Source: Oreohelix idahoensis
Taxonomy: Eukaryota; Mollusca; Gastropoda; Stylommatophora; Oreohelicidae
Reading direction: 5' to 3'
NCBI GenBank assembly: GCA_024509875.1
Contig: JAMPIV010017565.1
Coordinates: forward strand, 34,207-98,206
Length of the DNA stretch: 64,000 bases
This document shows, in pieces, positions 1-11,399 of the stretch. Under the pieces are notes generated by a model. The model was not told where the DNA came from, did not search any database, and saw nothing but the letters and a program-made list of their open reading frames with translations. The position numbers were made by a program, and so were the translations under genes. The stretch's first letter is position 1; each line of letters begins with the position of its first letter.

Positions 1-860
1 CTTTACGTGTCAATTCAGTTAAAGGTGCACATATGGAATTAAAGTTTTTGATATACTTCTGGTAGAAACCACATAATGAGACAAAGGATCTCACGTCCTT
101 CTTGGTTTGTGGTCTCGGGGCTTTCTGTAGTTTTTCTAAATTCTTTGGGTCAGGGGTCATGTTTCCCTGATAAACTGTGTGTCCCAAAAATTCCAATTCT
201 TTACATCCAACGCAACATTTGGTTGGTCGGGCTGTTAAATTTGCCTCCCTAAGTCGATCAAACAGCATGTTCAGAGAGTCAATGTGTTCCTCAAATGTTT
301 CTGTTGCTATAAGGATATCATCCATAAAATTTGTTATACAGGGATTATTCAGAGGATCCAATAATTTTCTCATCATTCTAGAGAAGACACTAGGCGCATT
401 CTTCAATCCAAATGGCAATCTATTAAACTCATAGTGTCCTTCTGAGGTACTAAAAGCTAGGTATGGTCTAACCTCAGGCTTTACTGGAATCTGATAGTAT
501 CCTTTACTCAGATCCACTTTTGAGAAATATTTAGCTTTATTTAGTCTGGCAAACAGCTGATTTGTATCCGGCAATGGATCCACCTGTCCTTCTGTAATAG
601 CATTCAGTCTCCTGTAATCTATACAGAGTCTATGTTCTCCAGAGGGCTTCCTTAAGAGTACACACCGGAACTATACGAAGACTCACTGTGCGAAATAATT
701 CCTTCCTTCAACAGATAGTCTATCTCTTCCTTCAAAGCTTTCTCCTTAGCAAACGGAATCGAATATGGTTTCATACAGACAGGTGTGGAGTCTATTAGTT
801 TCATATCATATTCCAATAGGTTTGTATGCCCTGGTCGGTCTGTTAAACACCTCTGCATGA
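1..860 (-). pseudogene. Ty3-type reverse transcriptase (partial, decayed) of copy 1
   Basis: The minus strand encodes the usual Ty3 RT landmarks in order: the palm entry segment with KPYSIP and EIDYLLKEGII (about 650-790), DYRRLN (about 610-625), DLSKGYYQIPV (about 490-520), FNRLPFGLKNAP (about 390-425), the catalytic FMDDIL box (about 320-340) and FLGH (about 185-200). In the catalytic box the usual YxDD tyrosine is Phe. A frame break lies near 650, just after the SSYSSG segment; the rest reads well. The protein would copy the element's RNA into cDNA in cytoplasmic particles. The RNase H part lies beyond the window edge. It sits directly downstream of integrase, not upstream of it. Confidence 0.85.
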
Positions 861-989
861 TTATTTAGAACCTGTTGCACTCTCTCTTTCTGAGTTTTCG
901 TTAAATGTGTACTGATTTTCACCTGTGCTGCTGTCTCACAGGGGTGTAATGGATATTCAAATGATGAAAGTGGTTCCTTTTTCATCTCC

Positions 990-2089
990 ATGGCGATGGA
1001 CAAGGTCAACAAGTGTGTCTCTTCCTGATGTTCTCTTTCCAAATATTTCTTCAGGAGATTCACATGATAGATTTTTTCTTTCCCCTTCTTATCTATCTTA
1101 TAATTTGTTCTAGACACCTTCTCTAAAACTGTATATGGACCCTGCCATCCAATTTGTAACTTATTCTGACTCCCGGGCAAAAGAAGCAGTACCTTCTCTC
1201 CCACAGCCAAATTTCTGTCTTTCGCCTTCCTGTTATAATAGGCAGCATGTTTCTTCCTGGCTTGTTTCAAATTTTCATTGGCAAGTTTCCAGCCAGTTTT
1301 TTTAACCGAGTGGTCAGCTCATTCACATATTGGTATGAAGATGTAATGTTTTCCTCTGCCTTTTCATCAGTCCACGTTCTTAACAAAGCTACATATGGAC
1401 CTTTAATTGTGTGGACCTATTTGTCCATGCACCGGTATGGTCTCTTCCACTCGAAGCTTTATAGTGATGATTTTTCCTCCCAGAATTATCATTCACAAAA
1501 CGACCGCTACCAATTTTTCTCTTGGGGCTGTCTCCCCACTTAAAATTCTTGATGAGAGATTTCCTCTCTACATCCTCTTCCTCCAGTTTGTTTAAGTCCG
1601 ATTGAGGGATTTTCGGCTTATCCTGGGGTAAGACATCTTTTGCACTCTCCGCATAGTGGCCATTGTAAAACAGTTAAGTGAAGCTTGTCCGTGAAAAGGG
1701 GCTTCCCATTCCATTTGGTCCACTTTATCAAATTTATATCTCTTTTTATTATCAGGCCTAATTTTGCCCCGGGGCGTGTCCAGGTCCTGATCCATGTTCC
1801 CACTTGTGGGTGTTCCCTCATGTGCTATGCTACACCTTTCTACAAAATTTTCAATGTCCCATCTTGCTTTGGGCCAATAATAATTGTGAGCCACCTTTTG
1901 AATGATGGTACCTATCTTCTCATGGTCCCCATCTGGTTTCACATGTAGGCTCCTTATTAATTCTGTCCTGTATCTTTTTGGAAGAACCAGCTGTCCGTGA
2001 CCATTGGATCTAGCTCCAGTCTTCCTATACATCAACTTGTTTTTCATGTAAAAATCTCCCTTGCCTGGAGTTGTATGACAAGTTGACAA
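990..2089 (-). pseudogene. Ty3-type integrase (decayed) of copy 1
   Basis: The N-terminal zinc-binding region is at about 1780-2089, with the typical HYYWP-like segment (NYYWPKARWDIENFVERC) and a degraded His/Cys pattern. The C-terminal GPY/F-type module is at about 1000-1270, with WQGPYTVLEK and YHVNLLKKYLER. The DDE core between them (about 1270-1770) is broken and I could not find all three acidic residues. The reading frame then continues through an LTKTQKERVQ linker (about 860-900) into the reverse transcriptase. This continuity proves that integrase precedes RT in this element. The matching protein in copy 2 (36.3-37.9 kb) is better preserved. Confidence 0.8.
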
Positions 2090-3400
2090 TTTTCTGAAAC
2101 AAGGCTTGAGTGTTTTTATCCCCAGCCTGTGCCTTCCTCATCTCTTCTGGAGTGGTATCTAACATAATATCCTCCTCCTGTCTTGAGGTCGACCTGACCT
2201 GAAGGGTTGCCATATACACAGGTTTCCTTCTGCAACGGTCAGTGTCATGATTGTCCATCTGACAATTCTTACACCACCTTTTTCCTTGGTTGAAAGATTT
2301 TCTTTCATTCATATTTCCTTTCATCGAATTGTGGGAATTTATTTTTATTTTCATACCGTGGCCTATCAAATTGGTGCTTACCTTTATTTTGATCCTTAGG
2401 ATCAAATTTATTAAAGTTCTGTGGTGCCCTAAAGTTATCCACTTGTTTCTTTTTATTACCTGTTACCTCTGCTTGAGCTGCTTGATACCTTTCAGCAACA
2501 TTTAGCAACTCATCCAGCCTCTCTGCACCTTGTTCCATGAGAAACTTTCTCAGGTCTGGAGCCATGGACTCTCTTAATTGCTCTATAAGGACCATTTCCT
2601 TAAGATCTTGGGTTTTCCCCAGAGAAGTCCATTTCTCCAAGTATGTCTCTATTCGTGCAGAGAACTGGTGATAGGTTTCACCTGACAGTAGTTTAGCATT
2701 CCTAAATTTTTTCCTATAAAATTCTGCATTCTTTTCATACCTTAACAAAAGAGCCTGCTTTAGCATGTCATAATTTTCCTGATCACCTCTGCTCATTTTT
2801 GCAAAAACTTCATAAGCTGCCCCACGAAGTCCCTGAGATAACTTTAAGCTCCACCTTTCTCTCTCTAACCCATACGTGGTAGCTAATAGCTCATACCTAT
2901 TTAGGTAGCTCTCTATATCATCGTCTTTCTCAACAAAATGATCTAAATGAAAATTCATAGCTGAGGTTGAGGCTCCTTGAGTAACCGTAGCATCAGAGGC
3001 AAAGGGACTGGCACCATTTTCAGGAGCATGGCCTTGAAACTCAAACTCCCTTAGTCGTAATTCATGTTCCCTTTGTAATTTCTTTTCCTTTTCTGCTTCC
3101 CTTTCTGCAGCTAATTTCTCTCTCTTCCCTTTCTGCAGCTAATCTTTTGTCTTTCTTTGCTTCCAATTTCTTAGCCTCTTTGTCAGCCTCAATCTGCAAC
3201 CTCTTAGCCTCAGCCTCAGCTTGCAACCTCTTAGTCTCAGCCTCTAACTTTCTTTCGGCCTCTTTTTCTAATCTTCTTTCTTCGCGTTCAATAAATTTGT
3301 CACATTCCGTCGTGACATAGGCAACCATAACTTGCCCATCTAATCCTAACTCTTTTGCAGTCTGAACCGCAGCAGATCGAAATTTGGCCAGGTCCGCCAT
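2025..3400 (-). pseudogene. Gag with SCAN-like capsid and zinc knuckle, copy 1
   Basis: Gag starts at an ATG at 3400 with a charged, probably coiled-coil N-terminal region (Glu/Lys/Arg-rich, about 3060-3340). The capsid-like domain at about 2440-2960 contains the segments DDIESYLNRYE, YGLERERW, YRKKFRN, EQLRESMAPDLRKFL and LLNVAERY. This arrangement resembles the vertebrate SCAN domain, which is known to derive from the capsid of Gmr1-like elements. A CCHC zinc knuckle (CX2CX4HX4C, CKNCQMDNHDTDRC) lies at about 2240-2290. At least two frameshifts separate these parts. Straight after the knuckle comes the linker to integrase, with no recognisable DTG/DSG protease. Confidence 0.8.
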
Positions 3401-3579
3401 TGTCTATCATGTAAATTTATACAATGTCTAACCAACAATTCAAATTCTAAATATATATAATGGACAACACAGGCACCGTGAGCTCAACCTTATTTAATTC
3501 CACCCAAGGATACCTTTTAATTCTTATATTCCCTGAAGTGAATTACCCCCAATATTTTTAATAGTTAAAGATTCAAAAT

Positions 3580-3597
3580 CCCGAGAGCGAGACCCCA
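3580..3597 (-). promoter_or_regulatory. Primer-binding site of copy 1
   Basis: On the minus strand an 18-nt TGGGGTCTCGCTCTCGGG follows the LTR end after a 5-nt spacer (3598-3602). The TGG start pairs with a tRNA CCA end. The sequence resembles the tRNA-Pro-type site of the element at 31-43 kb but is not identical; it is closest to the third repeat unit there (about 34041). The downstream TTTTGAATC continues the resemblance to a tRNA T-arm complement. The primer tRNA cannot be named safely. Confidence 0.7.
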
Positions 3598-3602
3598 ATA
3601 TA

Positions 3603-5923
3603 TGTGGTGAAGTGGGATGTTATAAATATTTATAGGGGACTTAGTGTACTGACTGAGATCAGCTGTGAAGGTATATATATCTAATAAGAGTAGTGTATTA
3701 TATATAACCTTACTTGCTACCACATATCTATATATCTCAGTCAGAATTATTCTGGAATAGTGTGATGCTACGTTATGTGTCTAGGGTATGAGTATGGTGA
3801 AGTGTAAGTCACAACAACAGACAGATAAACAATTTAATTTAATCCACTACTCTTAACAACACTGTGACACTCACATACATATAACACTCTATGAGAATAT
3901 CTTAATGAAGTCACTCGTAACTTTTCAAATAACAATATGTATTCATTACTGTCATAAATGTGTATGTGTCCTGATTCAAATACAAAGGAACCAGGAATCA
4001 CAGTCAATGTTAATTACAAGTTATGTACAGAATGTATTAATATGAATCTGGGAGTGACATATATTATTAAAAATATCCTATGTGTGTCAGTTGTGTAATA
4101 GTAGTATGAGGTAATACTGGTTTTGTTTTGTTCAAGCTCTGTTGGTAGTTGTCATCATGACTTCAATAGTTTGTCTTAAGGAAATTAGTATTGGAGATGT
4201 TCTCAGTTCCTGATATGAAGACAATTAATTTCCCCTCTTAATATTATTTTTACAAAGTCATTTCAAGATGAGGGGACATAATGTTGAGCTCAGCTGGCCA
4301 ATTCGCTTATCTGGCGTGATGGCGGCAGGAAAGGACTCCTCTGCTCGAATTCTCCTCTGGGCTCAGGAGACACCTCACTGATAGCTAAAAGGACCAAGGA
4401 GTATGCTGTCCGACTCTGGATTCAGCAAAGCTCTGACCAGGTGCTGCTCACTACCATCAAGACCACTGTCCCTGAAATCAAGAAGGATGTACCTTCTACT
4501 TCATAACTAACTTAAACTCTCTTGTTACACTGATCACCCAACAGCACAAACATTGAGTTCAGAGCATTAGGCCAACTGTCAGCTTCATTTGAAATACTTT
4601 ATTCCAGTATTACCCTTCTTAATGGTTACTACGCCTCTGCAATTCCAGCATTATTTCTTTCTATTCAATCATCCAGGTGTCAGTGTACTGTTTGGCCATT
4701 CCATGCCGTTTTACTTCTCTCCGACACCCTCTGTTCAGGCTGGAGCATTACAGGCTTTACCTCACGTTTGCCACTGAACTACACATATATATACAGGCAT
4801 AAATCAACAATTCACATTCAATTTCCATTAAAAGATATTGAATGGTTCAAGCTTACCACAATTCATACGAATAAACACAGATACGTTGATTAGCAATGAA
4901 TTCTGGCACAAACTGGCACAAATTCCCATCTGCTTATCTTCCAGGCTTTTATTTAGCAAAATATAAGCTGGCTTCAACGCACTGATGCTTTATCAAGCTT
5001 ATTTAAACAAGTGGTTTCGAACTAACGCTCCCAAGTGTGTATATCAGCGAGTCTGACCAATGAGCCCCGTTTCGACAAGTGTTTGAAAAAATGTTACCCT
5101 TCCCCGTCTCCCCTAACAACGAAAGATAGTATTTATAGTCCGACCAATCGTGGTTAGGCTTTCATTTGTTGCGCTCCAATCAATTGGGAGTTTACATGGT
5201 AGGCTATTTATGTAACGTAAGGTTTTTTCAAACACGTTATATAAAAAAAATTTTATGAGCAGAAATGATTCCATGCTGTCAGGCATCCTCACTATTTTAT
5301 TTTGGGTATAATTTATTAATTCCTGGACTATTTGCGTAACGTTTTACATATTATTTGTCAGCAAGCCCTAAGGAACCCAAAAATATAAATTTAAAGGAGC
5401 TACGTGGCTGCGTTCAAAATATGCAATTTCTTCTACCTCCTGTTTCGAAGATGTGCTGTCTGGGTACTGTTATGTTTTCAACCGTAAACCCATCTAATGT
5501 TGTCTTTCCTAATAAGAGTTTTTTATGATTTATAAACCTAACTCTGGGAAAGGGTAGTGTATTTTATCACTGTCCGTCTGAAAAACAATTAGTGCATGTA
5601 GACTTACACGCGTGATGGCAGCATTTGTGTATCGCGCGACGCGTGTTGCATGCGTTCCTGATTTTCAGCCCTCCCCTCTCTCTTTATCCTTTTATCCATC
5701 TGTTCGTTCGTTTTGGTAACGCAGTGTAGAAAAAGACATGAATGGAATTTAAAATTTAGGTCAACTTGCATATTTCAAGGTTTTTCTTAGAAAGGCAGCA
5801 CATTTTATTGTGTGTTTGGGAAACGCGTGTATGTTGCAGAAAGCCTTTAATATCGACGTGAAACGTTACAATTTGCTTACGCAGTAGAAAACAAGGGGGA
5901 TTTCGAGTACAGTCATTGTGACA
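3603..5923 (-). repeat. 5' LTR of copy 1 (about 2.32 kb)
   Basis: On the minus strand the LTR begins TGTCACAATGACTG at 5923 and ends CACCACA at 3603, so it has TG...CA ends. The inner end abuts the primer-binding site. The stretch at 3603-3790 shares blocks with the start of the solo LTR at 39097: GGTCAGCTGTGAAG-like, CTTGCTACCAC, and GCTACGTTA followed by TCTAGGGTA. The two LTRs are of similar length (2321 and 2344 bp). The 5' boundary at 5923 is inferred from the TGTCAC start and the length match; no opposite flank is available to confirm a target duplication. No host gene is visible inside. Confidence 0.65.
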
Positions 5924-6005
5924 GCACTGTTCTTTACCATTGCTCTTCTCTTTATTAATTTTATTTGTTAGGCTTCATATTTACTTGATAATTTATATAT
6001 GTGGA

Positions 6006-6345
6006 TTAGAATATTCCACGACAATAAGTTATGTTTGTGTCAAGTTGAGGAAGCTTTCCCCCTTCCTTTGCCAATCTGTCAGCCTCTTCATTTCCAGGGA
6101 TGTTGCAGTGAGAAAAGATCCACTGTATCACGACTCTTTTGTATTGCTGACATAGTCCGTGAAGTGTTACTCTTAGATCATCCAGTTCAGCATTACTTTG
6201 ACTTTTCAGCGTAGTAATCACTGACAGCGCATCTGAGAAGATAGATACTGGTCTCTCTGAGCTTTCTTCTGTTATTAGAATTTCTGATGCAGTTTTTAGC
6301 CCGTTCAAGCCCGCAGCTGATGTATATCCAGCGAATTTTTTTTCT
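6006..6345 (-). pseudogene. RNase H fragment of a LINE (family R)
   Basis: The minus strand encodes an RNase H piece with FSDALSV (catalytic Asp region), VVIQWIFSHCNIPGNEEADRLAKEG (the H...GNEEAD motif) and LKTASEI upstream. It is closely related to the fragments at 22.1-23.1 kb and 53.4-53.7 kb, so three pieces of the same family lie in this window. Only about 110 codons are present, with no RT, so this is a truncated relic. It lies just outside the LTR end at 5923. Confidence 0.75.
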
Positions 6346-6349
6346 ACGA

Positions 6350-6432
6350 ATTAGCTCTATATACTTGTATGTAAATGTATGTCTAGATGTGTATATATAT
6401 ATATATATATTTAAAGAGTCTTGCTCATACGC
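6350..6432. repeat. AT microsatellite with conserved flanks
   Basis: A (TA)n run at about 6389-6411 is flanked by GTATGTCTAGATGTG on the left and TTTAAAGAGTCTTGCTC on the right. The same arrangement occurs inverted at 54361-54420 (GAGCAAGACTCTTTAA, TA run, CATCTAGACATA). The shared flanks show it is part of a dispersed element and not an independent microsatellite. Confidence 0.6.
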
Positions 6433-6514
6433 TGCTTTCACACTTAAAGTAACTGAATCAACTAAGACTGTTATGTTTTAAAATGACATGTATAATATAT
6501 AAAAGCCCCTTCAG

Positions 6515-8490
6515 TCATAACTGACTATGGGAATGCGCCCCTGAGGTGGCAGCCCTCAGCTGCTTATTTTCCTGGCGACGTTTTTCTCCTCACCTCTGCT
6601 TCTTGTGTGAGCCTCTCTTCGCCCAATCTGAGGTGGCGCCGTAAATAGCATCGCCACTTAGTGCGATCGGCTGCTTCATCCTCCCATGTTGCTGGATCCA
6701 TGTCCAGTGCCCTCATATCTCTCTTGCACACATCTTTGAACCTCAGCTGTGGTCGCCCAACTGTTCTCTTGCCATCTGCTAATTGTCCGTAGAAGATATT
6801 TTTGGGATGCGACCATCTTCCATGCGGCGAACATGGCCAAGCCCGCGAAGTCTGCGCTGTCTAAGCAGAGTATACATACTTTGAAGGCCAGCACGTGACA
6901 ACACCTCGACATTTGTCACTTTATCTTTCCACGAAATGCCGAGGATGCGGCGTATACACCGTAAATGGAAGGTATTGAGCCTTCTTTCTTGCTTAGCATG
7001 AGTCGCCCAGGTCTCGCTGCCATATAGGAGTGTGCTGGTGACGCAGGCATTATATACCGCAGCTTTGGTCTTCATTGTGAGTTTGGAGTTTCCCCAAACA
7101 CGCGATGTGAGGCGGGCAAAGGTAGATGCAGCTTAGCCAATGCGGCTGTCAATTTCTGTATCCAGTGAGAGTTTGTCATTGATGGTAGACCCTAGGTATG
7201 TGAAGTGGTGCACCACTGCCAATTCATAGTTATCGATAGTGATAACTGGTGCAGCACCCACATCCTGACTCAGCACATTCGTTTTCTTTAGACTTATTGT
7301 GAGGCCAAAGTCCTTGCATGCTTTAGTGAAGCGATTCATCAAGCTCTGAAGCTCCTGTTGGCTTTGAGTGACGACTGCAGCATCATCAGCGAACAACAAG
7401 TCTCTTATAGTGACCCTTCTGATTTTTTGTTTTTGCCTTCAGCCTTGAAAGATTAAACAGACGGCCATCTGACCAAGTGTGAAGGCATATTCCTTCAGTT
7501 GCATCTCTGAATGCATGTTTCAAGAGTAAGGCAAAGAAGATTCCGAAGAGGGTCGGAGCAAGAACACAGCCTTGTTTAACGCCACTTCGTATATCAAAGG
7601 GCTGTGACGTGCTTCCAGCATATTGGACTGTTCCCTTCATGTCGTCATGGAATGACTTTATCATTTCCAGCATTTTAGAAGGGCAGCCTATTTTCAGGAG
7701 GATTTTGAAGAGTCCATCCCTACTAACCAGGTCAAATGCTTTTGGTGAGGTCTATAAAGGCGATATATAAAGGCCTTTTCTGCTCTCTTGATTTTTCCTG
7801 AAGCTGGCGGACAGAGAAGATCATGTCTGTTGTTGATCTACCAGCTCGGAATCCACACTGTGACTCTGGATATATGCGCTCAGCTAACTTGTGTAGTCGC
7901 ATTAAGATGACTTTGGCAAAAAACCTTACCAACAATACTAAGAAGAGAGATGCCTCTGTAATTATTGCAATCACTTCTGTCTCCTTTATTTTTATACAGT
8001 GTTACAATCTTGGCATCTCGCATGTCTTGAGGAATAGTTGTCTCTTCCCAGCACTGGCACAGCATCCTATGCAGGGGATGTAATAGCGTGCTCTTACAGC
8101 ATTTGATTAAATCAGGAGGAATCCCATCACTGCCTGGTGCTTGCCAGAGGCCAAGCTATCAATGGCCTTGCTGAGTTCCTCTAATGTTGGTTCGGCATCC
8201 AGCTCCTCCATAGTTGGCAGACATTTGACAGCATCAAGGGCTGCAGGCGTAACGGTATTTTCCCTAGCGTAAAGCTCAGAGTAGTGCTCGACCCACCTCT
8301 CTATCTGCTTACCCTTATCGGTTAGCTTCTCTCCGCTGATGGTTTTTTAGCGATGCCGTCTTACTTTTTTGGGGGCCAAGTGCTTTCTTTATACCGTCAT
8401 ACATTTGTTTAATGTTGCCTGTTTGCGCTGCGATCTGGATGCTCTCACTGAGCTGGAGCCAATAGTCATTTGCACAGCGTCGAGCTGTAA
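6515..8490 (-). mobile_element. 5'-truncated LINE with decayed reverse transcriptase
   Basis: The minus strand carries successive RT blocks, broken by frameshifts: NNYRGISLLSIVGKVF (about 7880-7980), ESQCGFRAGRSTTDMIF (about 7820-7870), GVKQGCVLAPTLFGIFF (about 7530-7580), LFADDAAVV (about 7370-7399, FADD catalytic box), FTYLGSTIND (about 7160-7200), TLLYGSETWA (about 7005-7040) and a C-terminal LRRILGISW-type region (ends about 6780). The 3' side (6515-6780) continues as C-terminal coding and UTR. No endonuclease is present. The 5' truncation at about 8490 abuts the dispersed repeat that begins there. I cannot assign a clade with confidence. Confidence 0.85.
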
Positions 8491-8965
8491 CAAATTTAAT
8501 AATCAATTAGTTTTTTAACAAGTTAAAATAAAGATGAAATGATGGTGAATTTTAGATGAAATCAAATTTCTCTTCATCGAGAGTTTTGGTTTGAGGATTT
8601 AAATTTTAAAATTTTAAACTTTAATTTTAAAGTCCGTTTGCTGGTGCCTTTTTACAAGCACTTAGCTGGTATGAGTGAGTCCAGCAGCCTTGGTTTACGT
8701 CAATTCTTTTGTGATGATGACACTTCACAAATCTGGTAGCTTCGTTCCTCAAACGGTCTGATTGCTTAGTACCACGATCTTTTAGACAAAATAAAAAACA
8801 TATGCCTCTGCTAAGTACATTTGTAGCTGCAAATTAACAGGCGCATTGTCTCGCTGTCTACCTACGTATGTTAACCTCTCTGAATAATTATACTCTTTTG
8901 AGTATACTACACAGCGTAACTCAGGGAAGATGATTAGAAATCACCAATATTCTTCTGGGTATTAA
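8490..8965 (+). repeat. Dispersed repeat X, distal part
   Basis: This stretch aligns well with the reverse complement of 53.76-54.30 kb. Shared blocks include ATGATGGTGAATTTTAGATG, GAGGATTTAAA, CACTTAGCTGGT, TTTTGTGATGA, AACAGGCGCATTGTC and CACAGCGTAACTCA. The copy is cut on its left by the LINE at 6.5-8.5 kb. No coding capacity was seen. Together with 28.0-28.5 kb it defines a roughly 1 kb non-coding repeat. Confidence 0.75.
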
Positions 8966-9357
8966 AATGGGAAAATATGTGCTTGGACAGCACGAACAAT
9001 AATTTGCCTGAATTAAGATTAGCAAGGTACATATATCTCACAAAATAATATGATACACTTTAGGCATACGTGATGTAATCATCACTCCTCACTGCTACCG
9101 TTGGGAGTCTGGAGTCCACCTCTGCTGTCGGTTTTCTGTACGATTTAGCAATACGAAATCACCAGCGCTTGCTGTAGTGGTTTATGAATATACTGTTTTC
9201 ACATATTGAGGTTGCCAGCGTCATATATAACCACTTAGCAAGAAAACATGTCAAATTCACATTTGTAAAATAGATTTTACACTTACCCCAAAATTTGGGA
9301 ACACAATCTCCTCGCACAGTTTAGAATGTACACAGCATTTTATTAGATGCTTTGAAT

Positions 9358-9600
9358 CACTTGGTTTTGGGAAATTCTAGTAATCCTCTTTTGGTGGGTG
9401 TTCTGCGAATCACTTGGTCTGGGAAATGTTAGTAGTCCTCTTATGACGGATGATCTGATTCCTTAGGTATCCAGACTTGGTATTTAAAATGCGGGTTTAC
9501 TTTTAAGATTCAGAGTTGCCCAAATACTGACCTGGTCCCTTAAGTTTCCAGTCTTTGTATTTATAAATGCGGGTTTATTTTACATTTTAAAGTTGCCCAA
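9358..9600. repeat. Two short tandem duplications
   Basis: About 60 bp starting CACTTGGTTTTGGGAAATTC is repeated at 9412 as CACTTGGTCTGGGAAATG. Then a ~75-bp unit with CCAGACTTGGTATTTAAAATGC, GGGTTTACTTTT and GTTGCCCAAATAC is repeated once at about 9550. Copies differ by substitutions and small indels. The surrounding 8.97-10.3 kb is otherwise featureless; parts of it weakly resemble 29.3-30.1 kb. Confidence 0.6.
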
Positions 9601-10369
9601 ATACAACTGATCTCCGACTTAGCTTTATTATATTCCCATTTCTCATTTCAAATCCCAGATTATACTTCCGCCGAATTTGCCAATGAAAGTCAGTATATAT
9701 TCCTGTTCTCAAATCAAACCAATGGTAAGCTCTTTAGCACTATCTGGGTAGGGGTGTTTAAATTCATAATCTCCCTCGCGTGTTTTAAACTATTACATTT
9801 TAAAATTCCTTCTCGTGACCTCTTTCTAATAATGCTATTATACTTCCGCCACTCACAAACAAATCTGTGAACTTATTTGAAGTCCAGATGCTACCTTACA
9901 ATATTGCCTCCCCCAGACAGATTATCTGCTTCCCCAGACAGACAATATGGTATTCTATTGAATCGATCGTGCACTACCAGCTTGTGTCAATAGAAACCGA
10001 CTCTGTCAAAATTTGCAAGACCAACTCAAAGAGATAAACGTATTACCGATGACCCGGGTAATTAATCTCGATAATACCACAGTTCACCTGGCGGAACGAA
10101 AATACTTCTGGGAGTGGTCACAGCAAAAAGAATGTAGAGCAAAAATATGCCAAAAAATAGGACGATGAGGGAGAAAAATAAAGCTATACTGCTGGTGTGA
10201 AAGAGAGAGAGGGGCCACAAACGTACATGAGCAAACCCGTTTTGTCCCACATCCTCTGTTATTATGTACCTAAGATATTTTTAAAAAGCAAAGGTATGCG
10301 TCATTCTATTATTGCTGTCTTCATTCTTAATTTTTAAATCAGTCATCATTTGTCACAACAACAATATGT

Positions 10370-10680
10370 TTCAATCTCTTACTAACTGTGTATTTGACTG
10401 CATTACTAACGACCTGTAAGCTCTTAGTAACTGTGTATTTGACTGCATTAATAGTGCCCTGTCAGCTCTTAATAACTGTGTATATGAGAAAGAGAACAAT
10501 ATTTTTCTATTATTTCTTTAACTCGGTATTTGATTGTCAGAACAATATTTTCTAATCTATCACTAACTCTCTATTTGATTGTCACAACAATCTTTCCTCA
10601 TCTCTCACTAACTCTCTATTTGATTGTCATAACCATATTTCTTAATCTCTCACGAACTCCTTGTTTGATTGTCCATGAAC
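10370..10680. repeat. Degenerate ~52-55-bp tandem repeat
   Basis: Units contain TAACTGTGTATTTGACTGCATTA in the first half and CACTAACTCTCTATTTGATTGTCA in the second. About five to six diverged copies are visible. It is followed by pyrimidine-rich DNA. The open frames across it are low-complexity by-products. Confidence 0.6.
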
Positions 10681-10857
10681 ACCTCTGTTCCCATTGTTTC
10701 ACATTATCACCATCTGATCTTATCTTTCTTCTTCTGTTACTTCTGCCAGAGCCTTTCCTCTGTTACATATACTCAATTATTGCTCTCTCCTCTCTCCCTC
10801 TCTCTATGTCTTTCTCTTCAATCTCTATCTCTTCTTTCTCTCTATCTCTATATCTCT

Positions 10858-10860
<3 letters not shown>

Positions 10861-10893
<33 letters not shown>
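10861..10893. repeat. (TC)n microsatellite
   Basis: A 33-bp perfect TC run sits at the end of a CT-rich tract that begins near 10785. The predicted Ser/Leu-rich proteins across it are low complexity. Confidence 0.9.
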
Positions 10894-10895
<2 letters not shown>

Positions 10896-11278
10896 CCTAG
10901 TTGTTTTCCTTTCTTCTCAAACTTTACATTTGTCGTCTGACGAAAGTAAACCTTTGGGATTCATGATTAAAGACTTGAGGGACACCATACAAGGGTAGAT
11001 GACAGATGATGGTTGTCGACTACACAACAGTTTATCGATGATTTCGTTTAAGTTAAGATTTTTTGTTATGATTGTATTCTTGTTTTACCTTTCAAGGTAT
11101 TGACATAAGTATAATATCATCACCATCATCGTTATTTTCCGCAAACCCTTTTTCAGTCTTTGTGGAGCACGAAGTTACCATTGCAAATGGCCTCCTTCGG
11201 GGATGCCTACATGAAAGCACAAACACTTGCAATGGTTGTTCCTACAGCAATATGTTTATGGTATGCGGTTGCCAACCC

Positions 11279-11340
11279 CAAGAACAATCTCATATTAGTC
11301 GTGTTTTTCGACATTCCTGAACGAGTGATAGACGTATTCG
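11279..11340 (+). repeat. Dispersed palindrome-bearing repeat end (copy 1)
   Basis: CTCATATTAGTCGTGTTTTTCGACATTCCTGA here matches the reverse complement of 25.2-25.27 kb (CTCATACTAGTCGTCTATTACGACATGCCTGA). The core GTCG-N7-CGAC can form a short hairpin. It looks like the end of a dispersed element. The 11.0-11.4 kb open frames overlapping it are not convincing genes. Confidence 0.55.
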
Positions 11341-11399
11341 TTCATTGTCTCATTAGAGACCATGAGGAACTGGACAGGGTTAAGTGCTTTATACTTTTC

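Larger units (their letters stand above)
1..5923 (-). mobile_element. Gmr1-like Ty3/gypsy LTR retrotransposon, copy 1 (runs off the left window edge)
   Basis: Read on the minus strand the order is LTR (3603-5923), primer-binding site, Gag, zinc knuckle, integrase zinc-binding domain, integrase C-terminus, then reverse transcriptase, which continues past position 1. Integrase before RT is the reverse of ordinary Ty3/gypsy and matches the Gmr1-like lineage (Ty3-type proteins with a Ty1/copia-like domain order). Each domain is recognisable, but frameshifts separate them, no protease was seen between Gag and integrase, and most of the integrase catalytic core is missing or unreadable. RNase H and the other LTR would lie left of the window. 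It is a dead copy. Family placement rests on domain order plus domain resemblance. Confidence 0.85.

Noticed and set aside
10530..10998. Secreted or membrane Ser/Leu-rich protein
   Set aside because: It covers a degenerate tandem repeat and a (TC)n tract; low complexity explains it.
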